A stretch of DNA of 64,000 nt from Brassica napus. Taxonomy: Eukaryota; Streptophyta; Magnoliopsida; Brassicales; Brassicaceae. The translations under genes were made by a program, and so were the position numbers. The notes beneath the pieces were generated by a model, which saw only the letters and a list, made by a program, of their open reading frames with translations, did no database searches and was not told the DNA's origin. Below, piece after piece: positions 48,140 to 59,799 of the stretch; the stretch's first letter is position 1, and every line of letters starts with the position of its first letter. The stretch lies in assembly GCF_020379485.1 (NCBI RefSeq), contig NC_063446.1, forward strand, positions 18,177,525 through 18,241,524. Direction: 5' to 3'.

Positions 48140-48927
48140 ATTACATTTTAAAATTTTTGGTAGAAGTATATAAATTTAGGAAATTCAAATATATAAATAA
48201 ATATCAATAGTTTGATTTTAAAGTGTTGTTTAATAAATATAGGGAATCTTTTAGTTTAATAAATGAAAAATAAATATCCACACATTATCAGTAAAAATAT
48301 TTACATTGGTTTATTTTGAAATTAAAAATAAATAATTATGTTAATTTATTCCTTTGTATACAATTATTTAATATTTTTCATATTAGACTCTAAATGTAAA
48401 ATATTTTATTTAACTTTAGTGATTTGGAATAATTACTTTTTTATCACTTTAATCCTTTCTTATTAATATTTTCTTGTATTAATATATAAATATAGAAATA
48501 TTTTAGTAAGAAATAAAAAGGTATACAAAACCCACGTACTAAGGTACATAGTTTAGAAAAGCAACAAAATATGATTTTTGGTTTTTGCTTGAAAATAGAT
48601 AGTTAACACAAAATCTGGTTTTTCTATTTCTTAGGGAATCTATTTTTTTTTAAATCTTGATTGGTAAAAAAATAATTTTTACAAAATCAAAAACCAAAAA
48701 CTAGTGCAGAATCTGCAAAGTCAATCGTATAACAGTCTGTGGAATAACTAAAAATAAAAAATAAAATAAATTGTTTCAGTTGTACCAATCATGTGTGTAC
48801 GGTATTCCGGTTTAAATCATCGACTGTCTAACCGAGTTGCTCAATTAAAAAAAAAACAGAAGAGGAAGAGATTATATTACTTAGAAAGTACACAAACACA
48901 TACTTCAAATCTCCGCCTTGTCCTGAA
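48140..48927. other. AT-rich sequence
   Basis: No gene or complete element recognised. Confidence 0.35.
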
Positions 48928-48956
48928 CTAGATAATTACGCGCTACACCGCGGGAT
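48928..48956 (-). mobile_element. Helitron 3' terminus, minus orientation
   Basis: On the minus strand the sequence reads TCCCGCGGTGTAGCGCGTAA then TTATCTAG followed by T: a GC-rich hairpin (CGCGGTGTAGCGCG) ahead of CTAG. The element would extend rightwards, but no matching 5' start was found before the gypsy fragment at 49,217. Confidence 0.6.
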
Positions 48957-49216
48957 GAATATTTATAAAATTTTGTAATATTCAAAACTTTATAGTTTTG
49001 ATGCAATTAATGATTTCATGTTTACTTTGTTTGGATGATCAACATTTTTAGCATAGCCCTAAATATGTTTTGTGATTTGTTCTTGGTTATGGTACCTTTC
49101 TTTTTGGTACAAACTTAATGGTAGTTGAAATTTTTTTGTATCATCTCATCTTTGATTTACTTGTCTACGGGAGGTTTCAGGAAAGTAAAAGCGACCATTA
49201 ATTCCATACATGAAAC

Positions 49217-49730
49217 TTATATACCTTTCGAAAAATCTGAACATAGAACCACGCGTAAAAACAAGAAACGATTGATCATTTTCTTCTCCAAAATAAGCTC
49301 GGGTTCTCTGTCGATTTCGACATCATTGAGGTACTGCAGAAGTGTAGAAGTAGAACTAGGCGGATTAGGACACAACTTTAGTTGACTTACGTGAAACACA
49401 TTATGGATTGCAGACGTCGGGGGTAACTCAAGATTTTAAGCACGCGAACCGTACGGTCTGTGATGTGAAAAGGTCCGTAGTAACGAAGGGGAGAGCTTAT
49501 GAGGCATGTGACGTCCTTTCAAAAAGTGTTGACGATATGGCTGGAGCTTCAAATATACGTAGTCGCCATCTGTGAATTCACGATCAGAACGACATGAATC
49601 GGCGTATTGTTTAATACGGTTTTGAGCCCGCAGGAGATGGAACTTCATCATGTCAATTAGTGCTTCCCGTTTCTGAAGTGTTCTATCGATGGCTGGGGAA
49701 GAACTTTCTCCACGTAGGACTTTCTCCGGA
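49217..49730 (-). pseudogene. Ty3/gypsy integrase C-terminal and chromodomain-region fragment
   Basis: Minus strand, from 49,730: TFPTYPEKVLRGESSSPAID, MMKFHLLRAQNRIKQYADSC, SDREFTDGDYVYLKLQPYRQ, a break near 49,430, then MFHVSQLKLCPNPPSSTSTL and DREPELILEKKM. This is the usual end of a chromovirus-type polyprotein (GDYVYLKLQPYRQ, VFHVSQLK). Frameshift and missing upstream pol make it dead. Confidence 0.8.
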
Positions 49731-49756
49731 TAGGTAGGGAATGTGAATTGGACCAG

Positions 49757-50077
49757 GTTTTTTTTATGTTTTCGAATTATACTTTTTCAAATTCGAATTT
49801 TTTTTAAAAAATTGATTTTTTTTTCAAAATTTCTTTTTCGTCGCAAACCATTTCTCGCAAATACAAAACGCTGTTTATTTGCAAGTTTGCAAGAGAATTG
49901 CAAGAATTGATTTGCGACGAAAAGGTTTCCCTCGCAATTCTCTTGCAAATTGCGATTTGCAAGGGAATTGCAAGGGTTTCTTTCCTTGCAACATACATAT
50001 TTTCTTGTAGTAATTCAAAAAAAAATTATAAAAAAATCAAATTTGAAAAAGTATAATTCGAAACATAAAAAAAAAAA
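49757..50077. repeat. Inverted repeat enclosing CACTA-like terminal sequence
   Basis: Arms 49,757-49,797 and 50,037-50,077 are reverse complements (TTTCGAATTATACTTTTTCA on the left). Between them lies TTTCTTGTAGTAA at 50,001-50,013, close to the reverse of the CACTA terminus CACTACAAGAAA, and many TTGCAAGAGAATTGC and TCGCAAATTGCGA motifs like CACTA subterminal repeats. Confidence 0.55.
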
Positions 50078-50900
50078 TCTTTATTTTATTTTGTTTTATT
50101 TTATTTTTATTTGTTTAAATAATTATTTATAATATATATAGAGAGAACAAAGGTATAAAAGTCTTTTGTCACTTAATGAATAAGGTATTTTTGAAAATGT
50201 CCATTTAGTGATAGTAAATATGAATAATGGTACCATGAAAATGGTAAACATGAAATTAGTCCTTTGAATTTGAAAGAAGAATGTGTACATATCATGCATG
50301 TTCTTTGCAAAACTATTGCAAATTTGCGAGGGAGTTGTGAGGAAACAAGATAGACTTAAAAAGTTATTGTAAATCCCTTGCAAATTTTTGAGAGAAATGT
50401 TTCCTCGCAAATTGCGAGAGATTTGTAAAGATCATATTTTTTTTTTGCAATTCTGTTGCAAATTTGCGATAAATTTTCTCTCTTAAATGTCCCTCAGACG
50501 TGTTTTTCTTTTGTTGTGGAAGTGCAATCACTATGAAGATGTTTTCAGTTGTTGACTCAAGGTGGATTTTGTTGGATATGTTTGGCCCAAAACTGAAACA
50601 CATTAGGAATTAAGTTATAAACATAAAATGTTTAATTCCTAGTGAATAAAAGACAGAGATAAGATTCTATTAGGATTAGGAGATATCCTTGGGCATTATA
50701 TAAGCTTGAAATTGTGATTTGACTTGAATACTCTCTGTAATGTATTCTCTTTTCCTTCATCATTTAAAAGTTGAACATATAGTGGATTGCCAGAATCTTT
50801 TGGCCCAGACGTATAACTCATATCGAGGCTCTAAACTGGTTAAGTTGCTATGTGTCATCTTCTTCTCTTTGCTTACAGTACTTCTTACTTGTGATTGAGG
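50078..50900. repeat. CACTA-like subterminal repeats and flank
   Basis: GCAAATTTGCGAGGGA, CCTCGCAAATTGCGAGAGA and GCAAATTTGCGATAAA lie between 50,300 and 50,475. They are followed at 50,498-50,518 by CGTGTTTTTCTTTTGTTGTG, a poor reverse match to a CACTA terminus. This is probably a relic of one or two non-autonomous CACTA elements. 50,530-50,900 shows no gene. Confidence 0.45.
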
Positions 50901-52727
50901 CAGGGGCGGTCCTGAAAAAAGTGGGACTCTAAACAAATGAAAAAAATGGGGGCCCTTCTAAAATATCTGAAAATTTAAAATTGATGAGCAAGAATTTTTT
51001 TTTTTGGGAAATCTGTTTTTTTAGAGCAAAAAAATGGTAACTATGTCCCTTTAAACTAATTTATACTACTTTATGTCTTATCAGACTGATTTTTTCCAAA
51101 ATGGCAGTAATGCCCTTAAAATTGTAATTTTTTTAAAAAGATATATATTGAGTTCGACAAGGGAGATCGATCGATCCCACTTTACAAGTTATAGTGGATC
51201 GATCGATCCCGATCATTATTCAGAACAAAAAAAACGCGAAATATATACTGATCGACCTGGTCAATTTCACTCGATCGGCGAAGGTCGATTTACACAGATC
51301 GACCGATCTGTAAGAATAGATCGATCGATCCCGTGCCGAGGAAAGAATCCCAAATCGATTTTTTGGTTTTTTATGATTATATCCGGATTGATTCCCACTT
51401 GATTTGAACCGACCAAGCATGAATTCAACTCTTTAAACTCGATTTCTCTGGGATGAAACCCATAATTTCCCATTCACGAATAAAGGGAGACAAAATCAAA
51501 TTCTCACCCAAGTTCATTAACCCTAACTCACTCAATTTCACTCTGATTTGGACGATTATTTCACCCAAAGCAAGTAACCTTCTCCCTTTCTTTTTATCAA
51601 CATTAAAACTCCAACTTGAAGATACAACCAATTCCCAAACACCACATGAAGCATAGACATGAATCATGGTAGAAATAATGTGAAAATTTTGTGAAAATTT
51701 TGTGAACAATCAATGGAATATAGAAGACGGCGAAGAAGGTTACCAAGGTTTTTTTTGTCGCTTTTTTTTGTTCCTTTTTCGTTTTTTTTTTTTTTTAAAT
51801 CGATTTTTTTAAAAAAATATAAAAGTGAAAATTCTCAAATATTTTGTTTCCATATTTTTAGGAACTGATTTCTTATCCGTAGAATACAACTAATATGTAG
51901 AAATCAGTTTCTACAGTTTTTTAGAATTATAGTAATGTTTAGAATTTGATTTCTACATGTTTTAGATTTATAGTAAATCTGTAGAAGTCGGCTTCTACAT
52001 GTTTTAGAATCGACTTCTACATGTTTTAGAATTAGATTAATGTGTAGATTTCGATTTCTAAGAATTTTAGAATGGTAGGTTAAGCGCGGAATGTGTATTC
52101 TACATATTTGTAGAATACTCCTATTTACGTAGATCGCGTATTCTAAACATTGTAGATTCAATGAAAAAAGTAGATTTCGTTTTCAACTTCGTAGAATGTC
52201 ATTTCTACTTTTTTTAGAACATAATCTGAAATTTATAATTTTAACTTTTTTATAACTGAAAAATATACCTTTAAGTTCATATAGGTATTTTAACAAATGT
52301 TACTATTTTTCCAAAATTTTTTTGTTTATAAAACTATTTATTAAAATTATTTTCATAAATATTAAAGGGTATTATAGGAAAATATGACACAAAATATAGA
52401 TTAGTCTAAAGGAACATAGTTACTATTTTTTGCTTTAAAAAAACAGTTTTCCCTTTTTTTTTTAACAAAATAGAAGAAGAAAAACTAATCATCAAACAAA
52501 AAAAAAAGCTAAAAGAACCGTAAACGTGGGAAGAGAGAAGGTTTATTTTATGTAGGTTCCACTAAATATCTGTCTGTTATTCGATTTTTATTACTTATAC
52601 ATATAAATATTTTTTTAATCATTAAAAAAAACATATAAATAATTTTGAAAAACGGGGGCCTTTTAATAATGGGAGCCCCAAGCCCATGTTTCAAATGGCT
52701 CTCCTCAGGGACGCCCCTGCATTGAGG
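50893..52727. mobile_element. Non-autonomous hAT element with a second TIR element nested inside
   Basis: The outer termini CAGGGGCGGTCCTGA (50,901) and, reversed, CAGGGGCGTCCCTGA (ending 52,719) match at 13 of 15 positions. They are flanked by GATTGAGG (50,893-50,900) and CATTGAGG (52,720-52,727), 7 of 8 identical. Most of the interior is another element, 51,006-52,453. No transposase is seen, only short incidental frames. Confidence 0.82.
51006..52453. mobile_element. Nested long-TIR element with GATCGATC repeats
   Basis: The ends GGGAAATCTGTTTTTTTAGA and, reversed, GGGAAAACTGTTTTTTTAAA continue as inverted similarity for about 100 bp (GTAACTATGTCCCTTTAAAC against GTAACTATGTTCCTTTAGAC). 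Runs of T at both outer edges could hide a 9-bp duplication. The interior has three exact copies of GATCGATCGATCCC (51,165, 51,197, 51,319), other GATCGACC motifs, and from 51,890 to 52,210 many TTTCTACATGTTTTAGAAT-type short inverted motifs. Probably Mutator-like. Confidence 0.72.
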
Positions 52728-53692
52728 TTTCAACAACCTCTATAATAGGTGCTGCCTCACTTTCACTCACTCATACACCGGTGACACCCGTGACTCAAAT
52801 CTTACTACTAACAAAAGGACCTAAGAAAACAAAACATAAAGAAATTGACGCATGAACATGATTTGGACTTAATAAGCGTAAGATTCAAGATACACATCCA
52901 TTTTGAAGAATCTTGATCCATGAAAAAGCCAAATCCAAACTTAAAACCGAAAGAAAGAAATAACGAAAAACCAACATAAGAAGGAATTACTTGCATGATA
53001 TTTGAAAGGATCTACAAATCTTTGAGATTCAATGTTCAAATCCGTTAATGATATCGACCATAAATTCTTTGGAATCCGTAAACGTGCTATTACAGCAGTA
53101 TTACCTACGATGAGTGAACCAAATCATCCTCTCCGACTAACAGCAGGCTCATTGATAATAAGCCCACTTTAGTTATTCGTGATTTTTAGGCTCAAATTAA
53201 AAGCCCATTTGCAAAGTTAAATATAGGGTTCGTTCATAAAACTCTAGGGCTCCGGAGGTCTAATTCGTTCCTTTATAATATAATGACGGTTCTATCGATT
53301 TCAATCAAATCATCTCATAAGATTTTAATCTTGAGTTGGTAGCTTTTCCTGGCCGGGTGAGGTATTCTTTCTTTTCTCTCGCCAAAACCCTAACGTAGTC
53401 CTTGCGTTGTTTATTCATCTTTATTTTCTTCCTTTCGATCTCTTCCTCTTGAATATTGATGTCAGGACTAATGCCTTTATTTGCTTTTAACAATTAATAG
53501 AATAAGATTCCGAACCGATTACAAAGGCTACAAAGAAACTATCATAAGAATAGTCTCAGGATTTTTGCCTTCTACAGTGGCAAGATTCTTCGTTTTCAGA
53601 ATTTATTACCGCAGTGGGAGTAGATAGTTTTTAGGGTAGAATACAACCAACGAATATGATTTTAATAGTTTGTTTCCTTCGGGTTGCAGAAA
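52728..53692. other. Flank upstream of the SF3A1-like fragment
   Basis: Mostly without coding similarity. 53,200-53,690 has balanced composition and may be the former 5' UTR and intron of the following gene, ending GGTTGCAG just before 53,690. Confidence 0.35.
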
Positions 53693-54240
53693 ATGTTGGG
53701 AGCTACGCAGATACCACCTCCATATGTTAGGTGTATTATCGAGAAAACGGCTAAGTTTGTTTGCAAACACGGGTTAGAGATTGAGAACAGGATTATAGCT
53801 TCCAACGTCAAGAATGCTAGATTCAAGTTTTTAAGCAGCTCAGATCCTTATCATGCCTTTTACAAACGCAAACTTTATGAATATCAAGCTCAGAAAATCA
53901 ACATGGAGTCGAAGCTAATGACGATGCTGCTACAGGTGCACAACCCGACCCTTTGGCTCAGCTTATGACTCCGCCTGAAGAGGATTATACAGTCATACTT
54001 CCTGATGGGATCACAGACGAGGATCTTGATACTGTTAACCTCACAGTACGTGTTGTAGCGCGGAAGGGGAAATCGTTCTTAGTGGAATTAACGAGAGGGG
54101 AGATAAATAACTATCCTCAGTCTTATTCTAAGAATCTAATCCACAGTATGTTTGATTGTTTCGATGCTCTGGTTGATACATCCTCCGCTATAATAGTTAA
54201 GATAGCATGTTTTACTTTTTCTTATTGTGTTTATCAGTAA
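53693..54240 (+). pseudogene. SF3A1-like (SURP domain) gene fragment with frameshift
   Basis: From ATG 53,693 the frame reads MLGATQIPPPYVRCIIEKTA, FVCKHGLEIENRIIASNVKN, ARFKFLSSSDPYHAFYKRKL: a SURP/SWAP module as in splicing factor 3A subunit 1 (U2 snRNP). After YEYQAQ near 53,890 the frame must shift to continue with GAQPDPLAQLMTPPEEDYTV, LPDGITDEDLDTVNLTVRVV and RKGKSFLVELTRGEINNYPQ, the start of the second SURP module. Its remaining helix (HSMFDCFDALVD) is present; then the similarity ends and a stop occurs at 54,238-54,240. N-terminal and C-terminal parts (including the ubiquitin-like domain) are missing. Either a degenerate duplicate or, if an unrecognised intron removes the shift, a small SURP protein. 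Confidence 0.7.
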
Positions 54241-54940
54241 CTTTAGGAGTCATCCTTCTTTTCAAAATGTAGTTCGTTTAATACATAGAAGTGTTAGGCA
54301 TAATTAACCCCGGTCTGAGATTCTTAACTCATGTTTTGACACTTTTTTTTTTTTTACAATTTTTGGTTAAAAGACACTCTTATATATCTCTTAGTTAAAA
54401 GACAATTAAGAAAAGATAAGAACCGTCTCTTATCCGAAGCTAAAAAACTCAGTTAAAATGTGTTTGTTGTCTCCAATAAAACAGCCGGGGGGGGATCGAA
54501 TCGGAGTTTCCTTAGGTAGCCACCGACCTACGGTTATCCTTAAACTTCTGTGCTTGGTGGAGAAGAAGCGAACAAAGGTACTACAGTTTTTGGTGGTTCA
54601 TTTTTTGTGAAAGAAAGAGACGGTTGTATTCGAAAAATTCCGCAACAAAATTGAATAAAACGAACGTAAGCACTTCTATCTATTTCATTTAACTTTGACA
54701 ACAAATAAAACCAAAATGATAAGGTTCTGGTGTTCTTTTTTTTTTCTCTTTCTTTTTAGATTCTGGTGTTGGTTAGACAAAGATCTCAAATCCCCGTTTA
54801 TCTTTTCAATTTTCCACCGTCATTGCAAATCTATGAGCCACTAGATCTTTAAATTCCACGACATCCACCTCTCGATAATATTGGATTTACCACAGCTACC
54901 ATTTATAGAAATTTCGGCTATAGCCATATTTTCGTGTTAT
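54241..54940. other. Sequence downstream of the SF3A1-like fragment
   Basis: No gene recognised; contains poly-T and TTTTTTCTCTTTC tracts. Confidence 0.35.
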
Positions 54941-55328
54941 AACCACAAAAAACATACACGATTCAACAACCGACAATACTACATCACTTATGAAGATCTA
55001 TATGCCTTATGAAGATCTACATGGAAGTCCATTTGGTCCAGTGGTTTGACCAAAGGTTCATTAATGCTTCTACACCAGGAGGTCTGAGTTTTAATTCCCG
55101 GAGAAAATGGAATTATGCGAATTAAAGGAGAAAAAGGCTTACAAGAGATTTGCAGCATGGTGCAATGAGTACCGTCAAGTGTGGATCCCATAGGGCAGTC
55201 AGGTGATGCAGTCAGACGTGAATCCTCATACGGCAGGTAGAGCTGTCGGCTGCAGAATCGTCTGTAATATTTTTCATATTTGTAATAGTATAATTATCCA
55301 GCGTTAAAAAAAAAACCACAAAAAACAT
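54941..55328 (+). mobile_element. tRNA-derived SINE with 15-bp TSD and A-tail
   Basis: The exact direct repeat AACCACAAAAAACAT is at 54,941-54,955 and 55,314-55,328. Box A TGGTCCAGTGG is at 55,034-55,044 and a degenerate box B GTTTTAATTCC at 55,088-55,098. The 3' end is an A-run before the right TSD. About 75 bp lie before box A, including TATGAAGATCTA twice, so the 5' end is longer than usual. Confidence 0.82.
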
Positions 55329-56071
55329 TGCTATACATTCGAACATAAATAAATCATCACTATTTGTGTTATACGTATACGATTTTATCATAAACGTTTT
55401 GCAGCTAATTTAGTCACTTTAAAAACAAATCTAATGTCTCAATTGGTCAGTCTGGACTTGGGCTTCGGCACAACTGGTTTAGATGGTGGATTGTAACAGA
55501 TGATCGGTTCACCATTTGACATTAGTTGGAAGGTATTCCAAACTCAGGTTAAGCAGTGTGATAGCCAAGTTCACTCTGTAGCACTAAATTCGTTCCTCCC
55601 GAAGCTTATAAAAAAAAAAAGTTACATGTCGATTTTTTTATTAAAAAAAAATATATTTACATGTCGATTAATCAAACCAATGTATTCGACACATTTTTCA
55701 TTTCAGTCTTACTTTTAATATGTTCATATGCATTTACTCTATAAACTAAATTTTGCAACACATTTTCTTCCCAATAATGTTTTGTATATAAGCCTTTAGT
55801 CAAAAACGAATGTTTGTATACGTCTTTTATTTGTAGTGTTCGTACTGCATAATAGTTTATCAATGTTATGACATGCTTATCAATGTCATGTTTAAGAAAT
55901 AAGCTATTATGATTAGCCAACATTTTTATGTTTTTTCTTTAAAAAATAAAACAATTAAAAATATCATCTTACAGCCACAACATATATATGTACGTTTTTC
56001 AACAACAATGCTTTTTATTAAATATTGGCCTAATAACTATCTAAATAATTCAGTTAAAAAAATATCTAAAT
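55329..56071. other. AT-rich intergenic sequence
   Basis: No gene or bounded element recognised. Confidence 0.35.
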
Positions 56072-57304
56072 AACTTCTATATTTTTGAAGACGAGAAAAA
56101 AAAAACGCTCTCTAGATAGAACTTTCAAACCTAGCCAAGTTCTCCTCCGCCGCCGTGCGTTCCTTGCCGGTAGGCGGAGTTTCTCTTCTTTATTATCTCG
56201 TTTTCAGTTTGCTTCTCTGCTTTCTCCGATTCTGTGGCCCGATATGTCTTAATTCTGGTGCTTCTATGCTTCTCTGGTTCTGTGAGCCGGTGGTGGTTCT
56301 TGAATTCGGTGGAGGCATCGTGATCTGGAAGGAGGGCGAGGTTTAAAGGTTGGTTGTTTGCAGAGGAGTCGCGTTTAGGAGCTTGCATGTCTGTAGATCC
56401 ATGGCAAATCTGAAGTTTTCTCTTCATGCATGTGCTTTTTCAATGGTTTAACAAAGGATCATGGTGGCCTTGGGTCTAATCATCGCTTCTAGATCTGGGT
56501 ACCTCTACTTCTCCATGTCTTCGCGAATCTTGCTTCTTCGCTTTTGGTCTGGTCTCGGTTTGGGGTTTCGTCTCTCGGATGTGAGTTTGCTGTGGAGCCA
56601 TCTACAATCTTCTTCTCTGTTTGGGGAGATTGGTTAAGGACGATGTAGTGGTCTCGATCTTCGGTTTCTTCTCTTGCGAGGACGTGACCAGCTTTGTGCT
56701 TGTAGATGGGCTAAGCTGGGTACACGAGTGTCCGTGTGTAAGAACCTTTGATCATCTTAGACGTTTTGCCCTATTGGAGTTTTAAGGTTTACCTTGTGCC
56801 AATGTTATGTTGCGGGTGGTGATTCTTGATGTAAGCGTGGTATAAGTAGTTCGGTGTTGTTGCTCATTTCTATTACATGATCCTCTTTGCCGGTCTTGTT
56901 ACTTGTTGGGATCGTGCTTTGACTTCCTCTAGATAGGATACTCCGCAGATCCTTAGTTCTTAGGTTCAACTCCAGCTACAAATTGCTTCTATGGAAGGGT
57001 TCATGTGTGTTTCGTGCTTTCAGCTTCGGTTTTGTATCCTTAGATCTTTTTGCCTATAATGCTTTAGATCCTTTGTTTGTTGTTTTTTTTTTGTAAGATC
57101 GTTCTGTTTATGTCTCCCTTGTTTGGACTTCTTATCTTCGGGATGTTCGTACTTCGAACTCGCCGGCTTCACTTCTGGAAGGATATTAATCATGTCCGGC
57201 TTCACTTCTGGAAGGATGTTAATCTTTGCCAGCTTTGGTTTGTAACTTTTGTTTCAATCTTCTAATAAATTTTCAATGTTTAAAAAAAAACTTCTATATT
57301 TTTG
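56072..57304 (+). mobile_element. Poly(A)-tailed retroposon without ORF, 16-bp TSD
   Basis: The exact direct repeat AACTTCTATATTTTTG is at 56,072-56,087 and 57,289-57,304. The enclosed 1.2 kb is clearly more GC-rich than its surroundings and ends in an A-run. The start (ACGCTCTCTAGATAGAACTT) is like the 5' UTR of plant LINEs. There is no open frame above about 100 codons and no reverse transcriptase. A 21-bp motif (CCGGCTTCACTTCTGGAAGG) is tandemly doubled near 57,163-57,220. It was probably moved by LINE machinery: an internally deleted LINE or a retroposed RNA. Confidence 0.78.
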
Positions 57305-57980
57305 TTTTCATAATAACAGTGCTGCAAAATCATAAAATATTTATTAATAAAAAATTAAATCCAAAAGACCATAAACTTGAAACTAAATAAACTCCAAAGT
57401 TTGCCGGTTTTATTAAAAAACAAATTATTCGAACACTTAAAATAAAAATCAAATTCAAAAAGCTTCATAACTCGGGTTGAACAAACTATTTTGTGGTTCG
57501 ACTAAACCTTCGTAGTCTTCTTCAACTTAATGTTTTGTTCACAATTTATTTGGCGAAGATGTGATGTTTGATAGATCAAAATTTTCTTCTTTGCGTTTGG
57601 AATTTTTTTCAATATAAAATTATAATTAACTAATTAAATTATACAGTTTGTGAATGAAATTATTTTTTATCTTTAATATTACTTCAATTATAAGGCCTTA
57701 TTGTTTATGTTTTTAATTTTGTAATTTTTGAATTTGTTTGGCATATAAAGAAAATAGAAAGTCATATCTCTTCTATTAAAAAAAAGATATTATTGCCATA
57801 AAATATATTTTTTAAAAATAGATGTATTAATATACACAAGCATAGTAACTTATTAGACTAAAAACAAATACAATATATAAATTTTCCATGTAGTAAATAT
57901 AATAATCAAATGAAAATCACATATGTAGCATATCACTTTGATAAAATTAATATATAACTACAATACAATATGAAAAATAA

Positions 57981-58022
<42 letters not shown>

Positions 58023-58079
58023 CTATAAATAAAGAAAACATCCGCGGATGCATGAGTTAAGAGCTAGTATCTATTAAAG
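57305..58079. other. AT-rich sequence
   Basis: No gene recognised; includes the AT microsatellite listed separately. Confidence 0.4.
57985..58020. repeat. (AT)n microsatellite
   Basis: About 18 uninterrupted AT units. Confidence 0.95.
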
Positions 58080-59799
58080 CCAGTGAATGGTAAGTAGCGA
58101 TGTCAATGCTTTTGGAATTGTGGACACAAGACTTGGACCTATGATCCTCTGTTTGTAGTGAGTCTGATCAGAGAAAAAGAAGAGAAACAAGAGGACTTGA
58201 TCGAATCCAATACGCAAACGACGAACCGGACAGAGAATCTCTCGTGCTTGACCTGTTCACGATTCCACCGATATGAAGTGTAAAATCCGGATAACCGGAC
58301 TGAAATAAACGATATAATAAAAGCGATATGTTAAGGAAATAAACGATTGTGAAGAGCTAATACAAGAACGATAAGAAATCGTATTCGTTAATGAACATGG
58401 AGTCGAGATATAATCTATTTCCTTAACTCTAAATATTCGCTCCGTTATTGAGACAGAACTGTACGAATACCGAGTCCCAGGATACAACCATGGCAGACAA
58501 ATCACGCTTCACTCGTGATCGCCCTATCGAACTATAAACTCTACGAAACACTCTCGTATTTAAGACTTACGCTAAGGGAATTTTTGCTGTTGGTTTCGAT
58601 GTGAAAAGTTGAGAAATGAATGAAGAGGAGGCGAGTATTTAAAGAAGAGAACCGGATTTGATTTTCGAAACTGTTGCACACGTTTAGCGAAAATATCTCT
58701 GAAATCTCGGGAGTGGAGAGTTGAGAAACTTTCTCCGCAAGATCTCTCTTCTGTTGACTCGTTCTGATCCATTTCGAACAGACAAACTTCGTGTCGTTTT
58801 TAGACAAACTACGTGTCGTTTATTCACGAACGTCATTCTGTTTTTTAGAAATGAAATGGCAAAAATGTAGTGCTTAACTTGGTCCAAAAAGAATATTCAT
58901 ATTGGACCGGAGGCCCTCCACCAAGACCCATGACCCAAGACCCAAGCACAAGACCACGCCCACGCCCACGCCGAGCCGATAGGACGGCAGCGGCGGCGCG
59001 CGCGTGGAGAGACTTCCTCTCTCGTCGAGCCGTTTAACAACTCATAACACATGAACATATATATATTGCTCATCTCCTCTCTACTTCCCCGATGTGGGAT
59101 GTTCTTAAGTTTCATTCATTTAACCCAACCAGGCTTTTTCCATGTGACTCGTAGGCCCATTTGTATTCACCTGCACATGAATAGAAATGACTCTAAATAT
59201 ATGCAGACTAAATGCAGACTCGATAGACTCTAAAAAAAAAATTAAACTTATTCTAATCCTGACTAGACTAGACAGACTTATCGATAGTGTTTGCGAAAAA
59301 TTCACTGTGTTCAAGTTGGTGGCATTTTTAAGCCTTGAACCACTCATAGTTAATATCTGTCGGGTTTACTTTACCAAAAGGTGAACATGATGTCTTGAAC
59401 CAACCAGTGTTTTATGTAAACCGAGACAACATGCATAACGCAGCTTCATTTTCTCGTAGAACTTAGTTCTCTATTGTGTTCATTGTGGCCCTGAACTATT
59501 CCTGGTTTTCATGAGTGAACTTAGAGAATATAGCCTTGCATTCATTCTCCTAGAAACGGCCCTATTTCACACTCATTAGGTGATTGACCATGAAAAGTAT
59601 TGAGTAATACTCCGCTTTGGAAGCTATAGAATCGTTAAAAGCTTATGCTTATCCTTCTCACATTTGTTAGCACTTTTATCATCTTAGGAGCTGGGAAGAG
59701 ACTACTTTGTCTCAAGTGCTTTAGTTAGATTCAGTTTGATTTTGTTTTCCCTTTGAACCTACGTCTTGGGATCTCCAGTCATGATAGGTAGGGTTGCAG
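58080..59799 (-). mobile_element. 3' non-coding region and probable 3' LTR of the copia element
   Basis: This follows the minus-strand pol stop at 59,800. It contains LTR-like promoter signs on the minus strand: CCCACATCGGGG near 59,095, a motif common at the start of crucifer LTRs, and TTTAAATACTC near 58,640 followed by a plausible transcription start. The exact LTR limits and polypurine tract could not be fixed; the 5' LTR is outside the window. Confidence 0.45.

Noticed and set aside
51073..51402. 109-codon frame in the nested TIR element
   Set aside because: Composed of GATCGATC repeats; low-complexity, no domain.
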